Shown: positions 46,541 to 56,864, counted from the first letter of the stretch. The stretch: DNA of 64,000 nt from G963717155 sp963717155 (GCA_963717155.1 OY970326.1:2914001-2978000); one strand, 5' to 3'. Notes: generated from the letters alone by a model not told the origin. Numbers and translations are program-made.

Positions 46541-47834
46541 ATGCACGACTACGGGTTCTTCTCCTACGACTCCAAGGCCGACTTCATCGAACGGTCGAAG
46601 TCGGCGTGGAACCCGGACAAGACGCAGTTCTGGCAGGACGCCGGCGTCGACCTGGTGATCGATCGGCGCGAGGGCTACCTCTTCTGGGACATGGACGGCC
46701 GGCGCCTGATCGACCTGCATCTGAACGGCGGCACGTACAACCTCGGCCATCGCAACCACGAGCTGATCGCGACGCTCGAGCAGGCGATGGAGCACTTCGA
46801 CATCGGGAACCACCACTTCCCCGCGCTCGCGCGCACCGCGCTCGCCGAGGAGCTCGTCAAGACCTGCGACCCCGAACATGCGCCGCGTGATCTACGGCTC
46901 GGGGGGCGGCGAGGCGATCGACATCGCGATCAAGACCGCGCGCCACACCCGCCAGCGCCGCAAGATCGTCTCGATCGCGAAGGGCTACCACGGTCATACC
47001 GGGCTCGCGGTCGCGGCCGGCGATCAGCGCTTCTCCGAGCTCTTCCTCGCCGACCAGCCGGACGAGTTCGTGCAGGTGCCGTTCAACGACCTCGCGGCGA
47101 TGGAGGACGCGCTGCGCGGGCGCGACGTCGCAGCGGTGCTGATGGAGACGATCCCCGCGACGTACGGCTTCCCGTTGCCCGAGCCGGGCTACCTCGTCGC
47201 CGTCAAGCGGCTGTGCGAGACCTACGACGCCCTGTACATCGCCGACGAGGTGCAGACCGGCCTGATGCGAACCGGCGAGATGTGGGGCATCCAGAAGGCC
47301 GGGATCGAGCCCGACATCATGGTCGTCGGCAAGGGCATCACGGGCGGGATGTACCCGATCGCGTGCGTCGTGGTGAGCGAGGAGTGCTCGGCCTGGCTGA
47401 AGGAGGACGGCTTCGGCCACATCTCCACCGGCGGCGGAGCCGAGCTCGGCTGCATCGTCGCGCTGAAGGTGCTCGAGATCTGCGGCCGCCCCGAGGTCCG
47501 CTCGATGGTGCACTACATCTCGGACCGCTTCGGACGCGGGCTGCGCGCGATCCAGGAGCTGTACCCCGACTGGTTCACCGGCATTCGCCAGGACGGCGTC
47601 GTGATGGGCCTCGAGTTCGACCACCCGCAGGGCGCCAAGCTGGTCATGCGAGAGCTCTACGAGCACGGCGTGTGGGCGATCTTCTCGACGCTCGACCCGC
47701 GGATCCTCCAGTTCAAGCCCGGCATCCTCTTCACGCCCGAGCTCGTCGACGAGGTACTCGACCGCACCGAGGTCTCGATCGGGCGCGCCTTCGCCGAGGC
47801 GCGTGCCGGCTCGCGTCAGGCGGCGCTCCGATGA
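46541..47834 (+). CDS. BMC-associated class III aminotransferase/phospholyase (one frameshift)
   Basis: About 430 residues, ATG 46541, first gene of the BMC operon. PLP-binding features: VIYGSGGGEAIDIAIKTAR, IADEVQTGLMRTGEMWG with the Asp that contacts the PLP ring, and the lysine in VVGKGITGGMYP near residue 263. One extra G near 46873 (CCCGAAC) breaks the frame. Class III enzymes include ethanolamine-phosphate phospho-lyase, so in an RMM-type BMC it may either transaminate aminoacetone or remove phosphate and ammonia from a phosphorylated amino alcohol. Its stop overlaps the ALDH start (ATGA). Confidence 0.88.
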
Positions 47835-49343
47835 CCGAGCTCCTGCGCGGCGAGCCGGCCGGCGTCCCGCGCGCGCGGATGATGCTGCAGCGCGCCCACT
47901 GGGCCGCGAGCGCGTTCGCGAGCTATCCGGCGGATGCGGTCAGCCGCATCATCGAGGAGGTCGCAGAGGTCGCATACCAGAATGCCGAACGGTATGCAGA
48001 ATGGGCGGTCCGTGAGACCGGAATGGGTGTCATCGAGCACAAGAAGCTGAAGAACGAGGTGTGCTCGCGGGGGATTCTCGAGACCTACCGCCACCACGAC
48101 TACGCGTCGGCGCGGATCGACGAGGAGCGGAGGATCGTCGAGGTGCCCCGCCCGGCGGGCGTCGTACTGGCGCTGACGCCCTCGACGAACCCGGTTTCGA
48201 CCGTCTACTTCAAGATCCTGCTGTCGCTGATGACCCGCAACGCGGTCGTCGTCAGCCCGCACCCGATGGCCCGGGAGTGCTGCGTCGACGCCGCGCGGCT
48301 GCTCGCCGACGCGGCCGTGCGCGCAGGCGCCCCGGACGGCTGCATCCAGGTGGTCGAGGAGCCGACGATCCCGCTGATCGAGGCGCTGATGGCGCGACGT
48401 GACGACCGACGTGATCGTGGCGACGGGTGGCGTCGGGGTCGTGCGCGCCGCCTACCGAGTCGGGCAACCCGGCGACTCGGCGTGGGGCCGGGCAACGTGC
48501 CCGTGCTGGTCGACGCGACGGCCGATCTGCCACGGGCGGCCCGCTGCATCGTCGACTCGAAGGCCTTCGACAACTCGATCCTGTGCACGAACGAGTCGGT
48601 GCTGATCGCCGAGGAGCGGATCGCAGACAGGCTCGAGCGCGAGCTCACCAGGCAGGGCGCGCACATCTGCTCGGAGGACGAGGCCGAGCGCGTGCGCACG
48701 ACGATCTTCCCGGACGGCCACTGGCGCCTCGACCTCGTCGGCCGCGACGCCCAGACGCTCGCACGTGAGGCCGACATCCGGGTCTCGCCGCGCACGCGCG
48801 TGCTGATCGCGCCGTTCCCCCTCGTCGTACCCGAGGAGCCGCTCGCACGCGAGAAGCTGTTCCCCGTGCTCGGCCTCATCCGCGTCGCGGATGCACGGCG
48901 CGGCATCGACGCGGCGCGGGCGATGGTGCGGATCGGGGGAGCCGGGCACTCGGCGGTGATCCACTCCAGCGATCCCCGCACGATCATGGCCTTCGGTGCC
49001 GCGGTCGACTGTCCTGCGTGTCGCGGTGAACGCGGGCGGCAGCACGGGCTCGTCGGGCTTCGACACGAACCTCGCGCCCTCGATGACGATCGGCACGGGA
49101 TTCTTCGGCCGCAGCTCGGTCGGCGAGAACCTCGAGCCGCGCCACCTCGTGAACTGGACGAGGATCGCCTACGTGAACGATCCGGCGGTGCCGTTCGCGT
49201 CGTTCGCGGGCCTCGAGCCGTGGAGCGCCGAGCCCGAGCTGGTGCCGCGCACGGCGAACCCCGTAGAGGGCAACGGCGACGAGATGCGCGAGGAGATCCG
49301 GCGGCTCGTCGTCGAGGAGCTGCGAGAGCTGATGAGGCGCTGA
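47831..49343 (+). CDS. BMC aldehyde dehydrogenase, CoA-acylating type (frameshifts)
   Basis: About 500 residues, ATG 47831. PduP/EutE-like features: VLALTPSTNPVSTVYFKIL, VIVATGGVGVVRAAY, VGPGNVPVLVDATAD, and the catalytic Cys in FDNSILCTNESV. The C-terminus has STGSSGFDTNLAPS and ends with an isolated amphipathic helix, EMREEIRRLVVEELRELMRR, after a short linker, as expected for an encapsulation peptide. Extra bases near 48403, 48457, 48479 and 49010 explain the shifts. It would turn the aldehyde made in the compartment into an acyl-CoA. Confidence 0.88.
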
Positions 49344-49344
49344 C

Positions 49345-49949
49345 GTGGCAGAGCTCCGCTCGTTCATCTTCATCGACCAGCTGCAGCCGCAGACCATGTG
49401 CTACCTCGGCACCTGGATCAAGGGGCGGCTGCCGCGCCTCGCACATGGCCGCGCAGATCATCGAGATCGCCCCCGGCGTCGACATCGAGCAGCTGACGGA
49501 CGTCGCGCTGAAGCACGACGACGGTGCAGGCCGGAATCCTGATCGTCGAGCGCCAGTTCGGGTACCTCGAGATCCACTCGCGCTCGACCGAGGCGGTGCG
49601 GTCGGCGAGCGACGCCGTGCTCGCCGCGCTCGGCGCTGCAGCGACCGATGCGACCGCACCGCAGATCCTCGCCTCGAAGGTGATCTCGCGCATCGACGGC
49701 CAGCACGCCTTCCTGATCAACCGCAACAAGGTCGGCTCGATGGCGCTGCCAGGCGAATCGCTGTTCGTGCTCGAGGTGCAGCCGGCCTCCTACGCGATCG
49801 TCGCGACCAACGAGGCCGAGAAGGCCGCCGATATCAAGGTGATCGACTACCGGATGATCGGCGCGACCGGCCGCGTGTACCTGAGCGGCTCGGAGGCGCA
49901 GGTGCGCGCTGCCGGAGATGCTGCGATCGCCGCGCTGGGGAGCGCATGA
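49345..49949 (+). CDS. BMC-T shell protein 1 (tandem BMC domains; two frameshifts)
   Basis: About 200 residues, GTG 49345. The N-terminus AELRSFIFIDQLQPQTMCYLG is typical of RMM BMC-T proteins. Then MAAQIIEIAPGVDIEQLTDVALKH, AGILIVERQFGYLEIHS, and the second domain QHAFLINRNKVGSMALPGES-type sequence with VLEVQPASYAIVATNEAEKA and DYRMIGATGRVYLSG. Trimers of such proteins form pseudohexameric pores. Breaks near 49433 and 49523. It closely resembles the second BMC-T at 50992, so the pair arose by duplication. Confidence 0.9.
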
Positions 49950-50451
49950 GCGTCGACGGCGCCGATCCGCGCGTCGTACGCGAGGTTCTGCGCGACGTGC
50001 TGAGCGAGCTCCTGCCCGAGCTGGTCGCCGATGCCCGCGCAGCGGCGCCTGTATTTCCGCCGCCACCCGTCGCTGCGGTGCATCGACCGTCGACGCTGGC
50101 ACGGGGCCGCCGCGACAGAGGCCGCCGGGACGGAGGCGGTCTCGATCACGAGCGACGAGGAGCTCGCCGCGTTCGTGCGCCGGCTCCTGCACGCTGTGTG
50201 AGAACCCGCGCGACCACGCGGCGATCCGCTCGGGCCAGCACCGGTTCGTCCTGCAGGGCTCGAGCACGGCGGGCACGGAGCGCGCAGCCGTGAAGCGCAT
50301 CGAGAAGGGCGCCGTGAGCGAGCGCGTCGTGCGGGAGGCGGCCGCCGCCGGCAGCCGCCTCGTGCTCGGCCCGAAGGCCGTCCTGACACCGATGGGGCGA
50401 GACGTGGCTCGCTCGCTCGGCGTGACGATCGAGAAGGAGAAGCGATGCTGA
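49946..50451 (+). CDS. BMC-operon protein of unknown function (frameshifts)
   Basis: About 165 residues, ATG 49946 (ATGA overlap). The N-terminus holds an amphipathic helix, VVREVLRDVLSELLPELVAD, of the encapsulation-peptide type, followed by a Pro/Ala linker. The C-terminal domain contains AVSITSDEELAAFVRRLL, then FVLQGSSTAG, AVKRIEKGAVSERVVREAA, SRLVLGPKAVLTPMGRDVARSLGVTIEKEK. The last part resembles small domains found in other BMC-associated proteins, whose role is unknown. Breaks near 50118 and 50200. Confidence 0.72.
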
Positions 50452-50706
50452 GAGGCCGCGTGACCGGTTCCATCTGGGCGACGCGACGCGTCGAGCAGAT
50501 TCCGAACGGCGCCTTCCTCGAGGTCGAGGTCGAGGGCGGCAGCCGGCTCGTCGCGTTCGACGTCCTCGGCAGCGGTGTCGGCGAGCGCGTCCTGATCGCG
50601 ACCGGCTCGGTCGCGTCGGCGTGGTTCGGCGACTAGCCATCCACCGATCGACGCCCTGATCATCGGCTCGATCGACGACCCGCCCGTCGCACGCGCGACG
50701 GCATAA
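50445..50706 (+). CDS. BMC-P (EutN/CcmL-type) vertex protein (frameshift near the C-terminus)
   Basis: About 87 residues after repair. ATG 50445 overlaps the previous stop. EutN/CcmL features: MLRGRVTGSIWATRRVEQIPNG-type strand, VAFDVLGSGVGERVLIATGS, and, one frame over, PIDALIIGSIDDP. An in-frame TAG at 50634 would cut it to 63 residues and lose the last beta strands, so a one-base shift near 50630 is likely. Pentamers of this protein cap the shell vertices. Confidence 0.87.
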
Positions 50707-50716
50707 GGAGGAAACG

Positions 50717-50992
50717 ATGTCCAACGCACTCGGAATGATCGAGACGAAGGGATACGTCGCCGCGCTCGCCGCGGCCGACGCGATGGTCAAGGCCGCGAAC
50801 GTCACGATCGTCTCGCGCGAGCAGGTCGGAGACGGCCTCGTCGCCGTGGTGATCCAGGGCGACGTCGGAGCGGTCAAGGCCGCCACCGACGCGGGCTCCG
50901 AGACGGCAGCGGCTGTTGGAGAGCTGGTCTCGGTGCACGTGATCCCGCGACCCCACGCCGAGCTCGGCAAGCACTTCGCGCAGCAGGGCTGA
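50717..50992 (+). CDS. BMC-H hexameric shell protein
   Basis: An intact protein of 91 residues, ATG 50717, behind TAAGGAGGAAACG, the best ribosome-binding site in the operon, which fits its role as the bulk shell component. Canonical BMC fold: ALGMIETKGYVAALAAADAMVKAANV, VGDGLVAVVIQGDVGAVKAATDAG, ELVSVHVIPRPH. The pore loop lies in the GDVGAVK region. Its stop shares bases with the next ATG. Confidence 0.96.
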   Translation: MSNALGMIETKGYVAALAAADAMVKAANVTIVSREQVGDGLVAVVIQGDVGAVKAATDAGSETAAAVGELVSVHVIPRPHAELGKHFAQQG

Positions 50993-51638
50993 TGGCGGCT
51001 ACCTCGCCGCAATCCAGCTCCGCGTCTACCTGCCCATCCACGACCTCGGACGGCAGTTCGCCGCGGCGATGGGCACGCCCACGCGCGCCCGCGGCTACCC
51101 GCCGATGGAGCACGACCACGCGCTGATCGTCGAGGTGGCGCCGGGCCTCGCGATCGAGCGGGTGACCGATCTCGCCCTGAAGGCGGTGCCCGACGTCGAG
51201 CCCGGCATCCTCTTCGTCGAGCGCCAGTTCGGCGTGCTCGAGGTGCACTCGAAGAACCGGGAGGACGTCGAGCGCGCCGGGGCGGCGATCCTCGCGGGCA
51301 TCGCCGCGTCGGCAGGCGACCAGCTGCGCCCGCGCACGATGTACTGCGACGTGATCGAGGACATCACCGACCAGCACGCGGTGATCGTGAACCGCCGGCG
51401 CGAGGCCTCGATGGTGCTGCCAGGCGAGACGCTGCTCGTGTACGAGATGACGCCCGCGCTGTTCGCCGCGGTGGCCGCGAACGAGGCCGAGCGCGTGGCT
51501 CCCGACGTCACGCTCGTCGACGTCGCCATGATCGGCGCCGCAGGCCGCATCTACATGAGTGGCCCGACCGATAGCATCGAGCGGGCGCGAGACGAGATCG
51601 CTCGCGTCCTCGGCTCCATCGAGGGTCGCGACCACTAG
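50992..51638 (+). CDS. BMC-T shell protein 2 (frameshift at the N-terminus)
   Basis: About 215 residues, ATG 50992. The second residues are out of frame (one base missing in a G run near 50996); then YLAAIQLRVYLPIHDLGRQF, EVAPGLAIERVTDLALKAV, EPGILFVERQFGVLEVHSKN, DQHAVIVNRRREASMVLPGE, and DVAMIGAAGRIYMSG. The two-domain architecture and residues parallel BMC-T1, so the pair probably forms different pores. Confidence 0.88.
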
Positions 51639-51657
51639 AGCGAGAGCGGGAGAACGT

Positions 51658-52652
51658 GTGGCTGGGGACGAGGCGACGCAGGATCAGCTCGACCGGCTCG
51701 CAGCTGCCGCGCTCGAGCACTACGACCTCTCGCCGGGGGCAACCGCGACGCTGATCAACGTCTCGGAGAACTGGACGTACCGGATCGACGATCCTGCGAC
51801 CGGTCGCAGGGCAGCGCTCCGCGTGCACCGGCCCGGCTACCACGACGCCGGCGAGATCGAGTCCGAGCTGACCTGGCTCGAGGCGCTGAGCGCGGAGGGC
51901 GTCATCGAGACGCCTCCCGTCGCGCCGCACGCGAGCGGGCGCGCGGGTGCAGTCGGTGTCGCTCGACGGTCTCGCGGTCCCGCGCAACGTCGTCCTGTTC
52001 GAGTGGGTCGACGGTGCGGCGCCGACGGCCGAGGACGTGCCGTCGTTCCGGCGTCTCGGCGGCGTCTCGGCGCGCATGCACGCGCACTCGCGCAGCTGGC
52101 CGCGACCACGGTCGTTCAGGCGCTTCTCGTGGGACTACTCGACGCACGCTCGGGGCGAACGGCCACTGGGGGCGCTGGCAGGACGGCCTCGGGATGACGC
52201 CCGACGCGCTCGCGATCCTGACGCGGCTCGATCGCACGATCCGCGAGCGGCTCGAGCGCTTCGGCTCGGGGCCCGACCGCTTCGGCCTCACCCATGCCGA
52301 TCTCCGCATCGCGAACCTGCTGGTCGACGGCGATCGCACGATCGTGATCGACTTCGACGACTGCGGGCTCGCGTGGTTCATGTACGACTGGGCGACCGCA
52401 GTCAGCTTCATCGAGGACCACCCGCAGGTGCCGGAGCTGCAGGCAGCCTGGGTCGAGGGCTACCGGGCCGTGGCGCCGCTGTCGGCCGAGGAGGAGGCCG
52501 AGCTGCCCACGTTCGTGATGCTGCGCCGGCTCCTGCTGGTCGCCTGGATCGGATCGCACCACACGTTCGCGACCGAGGCCGCCGAGCTCGGCGCGGGCTT
52601 CACGATCGGCACCTGCGAGCTCGCCGAGTCGTACCTTTCATCGAGAGGACCA
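51658..52652 (+). CDS. APH-family kinase of the BMC operon (frameshifts)
   Basis: About 330 residues, GTG 51658. Kinase features: VSENWTYRIDD and ALRVHRPGYHDAGEIESELTWLEAL, the hinge region VVLFEWVDGAAPT, the catalytic loop LTHADLRIANLL and the metal loop VIDFDDCGLAWFMYDWA. Extra bases near 51935 and 52146 break the frame. The end is placed just before the SDR because no stop separates the two without a one-base repair. In RMM-type BMCs this kinase is proposed to phosphorylate an amino alcohol such as 1-amino-2-propanol. Confidence 0.8.
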
Positions 52653-52655
52653 AGC

Positions 52656-53438
52656 ATGTTCACCCCGATCACCGGCCGTTCCGTCCTCGTCACCGGAGGC
52701 ACGAAGGGCATCGGGAAGGGAATCGCGCACCGTCTTCGCGAGCGCCGGCGCGAACGTGGTCATCACCGGGCGCGACGCGGCGGTCGGCGAGGCGGCGGCG
52801 CGCGACCTCGCCGTGCTCGCCGGGACGGTCTCGTTCGCCGAGGGAGACGTCACCTCGAGCGCCGACTGCGAGGCCGTGGTCGCCGACGGCGGTCGAGCGG
52901 AACGGCGGCCTCGACGTTCTCTGCGCGAACGCCGGCATCTTCCCGATGCAGCGCCTCACGGACATGACCGAGGGCGACATCGACGAGATCTTCGGCACGA
53001 ACGTGAAGGGCTGCATGCTCAGCGTGCGCGCCGCGCTGCCCGCCCTCGCGGCAGTCGGGGCGCGGCCGGGTGATCCTGACGTCGTCGATCACGGGCCCGC
53101 TCTCGGGCTACCCCGGCTGGTCGCACTACGGCGCCACGAAGTCGGCCCAGCTCGGCTTCCTCAAGAGCGCGGCGGTCGAGCTCGCGCCGATGCAGATCAC
53201 GATGAACGCGGTGCTGCCGGGCAACGTCGTGACCGAGGGGCTCGACGAGCTCGGCGAGGACTACCGGCAGAAGATGGAGGCGTCGATCCCGCAGGGCCGC
53301 CTCGGCAGCGTCGAGGACATCGGCAACGCCTGCCTCTTCTTCGCGAGCGACGAGGCCTCGTACATCACGGGGCAGGCGCTCGCGATCGACGGCGGCCAGA
53401 TGCTCCCCGAGTCGCTGATGGCGCTCGAGGCCATGTAA
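52656..53438 (+). CDS. SDR of the BMC operon, candidate 1-amino-2-propanol dehydrogenase (frameshifts)
   Basis: About 260 residues, ATG 52656 behind GAGAGGA. NAD motif VTGGTKGIGKGIA, then NVVITGRD, VLCANAGIFPM, catalytic residues in ILTSSITGPLSGYPGWSHYGATKSAQ (Ser and Tyr-x-x-x-Lys), and a C-terminus DGGQMLPESLMALEAM. Extra bases near 52733, 52888 and 53064 give the breaks. An SDR next to this shell in Mycobacterium has been studied as an S-1-amino-2-propanol dehydrogenase; the same role is inferred. Confidence 0.82.
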
Positions 53439-54212
53439 TTGGCTCTCGGCCCCGCCGCCGACGACGTACGCCGTCGCATCCTGGACGAGGTTGCCGGCGG
53501 TGCGCTGCTGCCGGGCGAGCGGCTCGGTGCGGAGCGTGAGCTGTCCGAGCGCTACGGGGTCAGCCGCTCGACGCTGCGCGCGGCGCTCGACGCGCTCGAG
53601 TCGGCAGGTGCCGTGCGGCGCGTGCCCGGGCGCTCGGGTGGGACGTTCGTGGCCGAGCGCAAGGTCGAGCGCGACCTCACGAGCCTCGCGAGCCTGCCGT
53701 CGTACCTGCGGCGACAGGGCTTCGAGAGCGGCGCGCGGGTGCTCGCCACCACGACGGGCGAGGCCGACGCCGAGACCGCCGAGGCGCTCGCGATCCCCGT
53801 CGGCTCGGTCGTGTTCGAGATCCTGCGCATCCGGCTCGCCGACGGCGAGCCGATCTCGTACGAGCGGGCGCGCTTCCCGGCGGCCCGCTTCCCCGGCCTC
53901 CTCGACCGCCCGCTGGGCGGTTCGCTGTACGCGCTGCTCGAGTCGGACTACGGGCTGGTGCCCGGCGAGGCCGAGGAGCGGATCGAGATCGTCAGCGCGA
54001 GCGCGTCCGCAGCGCGGGTGCTCGGCGTGCGCCGCTCCGCTCCCGTCGTCTCGATCGCGCGGGTCACGGTCGACGCCGACGGACGGCCGTTCGAGGTGTC
54101 GCACGACCTCTTCCGCGCGGATCGCGTGCGCATCGTCGTGCGCGCTCGCGCAAACCGCGGAGCGTCGGGGCTCGTAGCAAGCACGATCCAGATCGTCGAA
54201 CCGACCAGGTAG
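53439..54212 (+). CDS. GntR-family regulator (UTRA effector domain) of the BMC operon
   Basis: An intact protein of 257 residues, TTG 53439 directly after the SDR stop. Winged helix: DDVRRRILDEVAGGALLPGERLGAERELSERYGVSRSTLRAALDAL-type sequence ending in RRVPGRSGGTFVAE. The UTRA domain follows (about residues 85-240), with VGSVVFEILRIRLADGEPISYERARFP and DGRPFEVSHDLF. It is the likely substrate-responsive repressor of this operon. Confidence 0.9.
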   Translation: MALGPAADDVRRRILDEVAGGALLPGERLGAERELSERYGVSRSTLRAALDALESAGAVRRVPGRSGGTFVAERKVERDLTSLASLPSYLRRQGFESGARVLATTTGEADAETAEALAIPVGSVVFEILRIRLADGEPISYERARFPAARFPGLLDRPLGGSLYALLESDYGLVPGEAEERIEIVSASASAARVLGVRRSAPVVSIARVTVDADGRPFEVSHDLFRADRVRIVVRARANRGASGLVASTIQIVEPTR

Positions 54213-54223
54213 AGGGAGACAGG

Positions 54224-55166
54224 ATGGCCGAGCACCGGATAGGACGCGACGTCAAGACGCACACGCGCTGGGACGTCGACAACGAGCCCGTGCTCGTCGT
54301 GCAGCCTGGCGATACCGTGACCGCCGAGACCGACGACTTCTCGGGCAGCCAGATCACGCGCACATCGGTCGCCGCCGACCTGCTGGCCGTCGACTTCGCG
54401 ACGATCTACCCGCTCGCCGGGCCGATCGCGGTCGAGGGCGCGCGAGCCGGGCGACACGCTGTCGGTCGAGATCCTCGACTTCGAGCTGCCCGACTGGGGC
54501 TTCGCCTGCATCATCCCCGGCTTCGGGCTGCTGCCGCCCGGGGGAGTTCAGCGAGCCCGTGATCAGGCACTTCGACCTGACCCAGGGAGACACGACCGAG
54601 CTCTGCCCCGGCGTCCGCATTCCGATCGAGCCGTTCTGCGGGACGATGGGCGTGCCCGGAAGCGGCATGCACGACGTGCACATCGCACCGCCCCACGCGG
54701 GCGGCGGCAACATCGACAACCGCCATCTCACGAAGGGCACGAAGCTCTACCTTCCGATCGCGGTCGAGGGCGGACTGTTCTCGCTCGGCGACGCCCACGC
54801 GGCCCAGGGCGACGGCGAGGTCGCGATCTCGGGCATCGAGTGCCCCATGGCGACGACGTTCCGCCTCGACGTGCTGCACGACGTCAGCATTCCGGGCCCG
54901 CAGCTGCGGCGGGCACCAGGACCGCTGACCCCCCGCGTGGACCGGATGGGTGGTACGCGACGTTCGGCGTCGAGCCCGACCTGATGGTCGCGGCCCAGGC
55001 CGCCGTGCGTGCGATGATCGACCATCTGGTGCGCGAGCGCGGCCTCACGCGAGAGAATGCCTACATCCTCTGCTCGCTGGCGGGCGACCTGAAGATCACC
55101 GAGGTCGTCGACGTCCCGAACTGGATGGTGGGTATGTTCGTGCCGGACGCGGTGTTCGTCTCGTAA
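54224..55166 (+). CDS. acetamidase/formamidase (FmdA/AmdA family; frameshifts)
   Basis: About 310 residues, ATG 54224. FmdA features: WDVDNEPVLVVQPGDTVTAETDD, AGPIAVEGA, SVEILDFELPDWGFACI, then FCGTMGVPGSG, PPHAGGGNIDNRHLTKGTKLYLPIAVEGGLFSLGD-type region, AHAAQGDGEVAISGIE, and AYILCSLAGDLKITEVVD. Extra bases near 54445, 54540, 54925 and 54950 break the frame. Family enzymes release ammonia from formamide or acetamide. It is not a usual BMC gene and is placed between the regulator and the permease. Confidence 0.85.
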
Positions 55167-55242
55167 TCCCGCGCCCAACCTGGTTCAACTCGGCTCGCTC
55201 TTGCCACGAGCTCGCGCGGATGGTTCAATAGCGGGCACAACC

Positions 55243-55251
55243 TGTCGGACA
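55243..55251. promoter_or_regulatory. TGTC-N-GACA palindrome upstream of the APC permease
   Basis: TGTCGGACA, 41 bases before the permease start. The same palindrome with a different centre occurs at 57584. This is the general form of GntR operators (FadR-type core). The regulator at 53439 or 58711 could bind here. Confidence 0.4.
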
Positions 55252-55292
55252 ACTACGCCTGCGGGTATCCGAGCCAGCGAGAGGAGTCGAGC

Positions 55293-56864
55293 GTGAGCGA
55301 GGAAACGTCGGGGTCCGTCCCCCACATCCACGTGCAGCACGGCGGCATGATCGAATCGGTGAGCATCGACTCCACGGGAGCCGATCGCCTGAAGCCGAAC
55401 GCGATCGGGCTCATGGGTGTCGTCTTCGTCGCCGTGACGGGTGCTGCACCCATCTCGGCGATGCTGTTCAACGTCCCGATCTCGGTCGGCTACGGCAACG
55501 GGATCGGAACACCTGCCGGCTTCCTCGTAGCGGCCGTCGTCCTCACCATCTTCTCGGTCGGCTACGTCGCGATGGCCCGTCATATCCGGGCTGCCGGCGG
55601 TTTCTACAGCTTCATCTCGCACGGGCTCGGTCGCGACCTCGGCCTGATCACGGGCATCTGCGGTGCGATCGCGTACAGCCTCTTCGAGGTCTCGCTGCTC
55701 GGCGGCTTCGCGTACTTCGCGAACCAGAACTTCAACACCTGGTTCAGCTGGGACATCCCCTGGCCGATCTTCGCGTTCGCGCGCGGCCATCGTGATCAGC
55801 GTCTTCTGCTGGTTCGACGTCGAGCTGTCCGTGAAGGTCCTCGGCATCGCCCTGATCGGCGAGGTCATGATCCTGACGCTCTTCGACATCCTCGTGATCG
55901 GCCAGGGCGGCGGATCGACCGGGCTCGCATGGAGCTCGCTGAACCCGGCCAACGCGTTCGACAACGCGACCGGCACCGGTCCCGGCGGGATGGCGCTGGT
56001 CGGCGCGGCCGGGCGTCGGCATCTTCTTCGCGTTCTGGTCGTGGGTCGGCTTCGAGGCCGCGCCGAACTACGCGGAGGAGTCGAGGAACCCGGTGAGGAA
56101 CGTGCCGCGCGCGACGCTCCTGAGCGTCACCGGTCTGGGCGTCCTGTACGTCATCACGTCCTTCGCGTTCGTCTCGGCCTTCCCCTCGAACCAGCTGGTC
56201 GCGGACGCGCAGAAGCCGGGGCCGTTCTTCACTGCGATGCAGGAGTTCGGCACGCATGGCCTCGCGACGATCATGCAGATCCTGATCCTTACCGGGAGCT
56301 TCGCGTGCGCGATGGCCTTCCACAACATCGCCATGCGCTACTTCTACGCGATGGGGCGTGAGGGAGTCCTGCCCCGCGTGCTCGGCAAGACCCACAACGC
56401 CCACCGCTCGCCGTACGTCGCGAGCGTCGTGCAGACCGTCCTCGCCGTCGCTGATCGTCGCCGCCTGGGGCATCGACGAGGGCTTCGACAATCCCACGGC
56501 CGCCGCCTACGTCGGCGTCTACGGGATGATGGCCGTGCAGGGAGTGGTCTACATCCTCGCGATCCAGGCGCTCTGCGCGCTCGCGATCATCGTCTACTTC
56601 CGCAAGCACAAGGAGCTCCACTCGAACCCCCTGGTCGTGATCGTCTGCCCGATCATCGCGATCGTCGCGCAGATCTACGCGATCTACCTGCTCTTCGACA
56701 ACATCCACGTGATCGCCGGCACGATCAGCTACGCCGATCAGATCTGGTGGATCGCAGTCGTCGGAGTGGTGATCGCGGCCGCGTACGCCTTCTACATCAA
56801 GACGACCGACCGTGAGAAGTACGACCTCATCGGTCGCGTCATCGACGAGGGCATCGTCCCCTGA
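55293..56864 (+). CDS. APC-superfamily amino acid/amine permease (frameshifts)
   Basis: About 520 residues, GTG 55293, twelve or more transmembrane helices. Features: GLMGVVFVAVTGAAPISAMLFNVP in helix 1, GGFYSFISHGLGRDLG, then in the next frame DVELSVKVLGIALIGEVMILTLF, FWSWVGFEAAPNYAEESRNP, SFACAMAFHNIAMRYFYAMGREG and a C-terminal pair of helices. Extra bases near 55782, 56012 and 56450 explain the breaks. It would import the amine substrate of the BMC. Confidence 0.87.

Noticed and set aside
46508..50293. An apparent 1,261-residue plus-strand protein across the BMC operon
   Set aside because: It is a chain of pieces of the aminotransferase, aldehyde dehydrogenase and shell genes joined through out-of-frame GC-rich stretches; real domains alternate between frames.
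51947..53539. A kinase-SDR fusion in the BMC operon
   Set aside because: The SDR has its own ATG and Shine-Dalgarno at 52656, and frameshifts on both sides remove the kinase stop; separate proteins are the norm for this locus.
46541..56864. A Pdu, Eut or glycyl-radical microcompartment
   Set aside because: No diol dehydratase, ethanolamine ammonia-lyase or glycyl-radical enzyme is present; the kinase, class III aminotransferase and SDR set fits the RMM/AAUM type.
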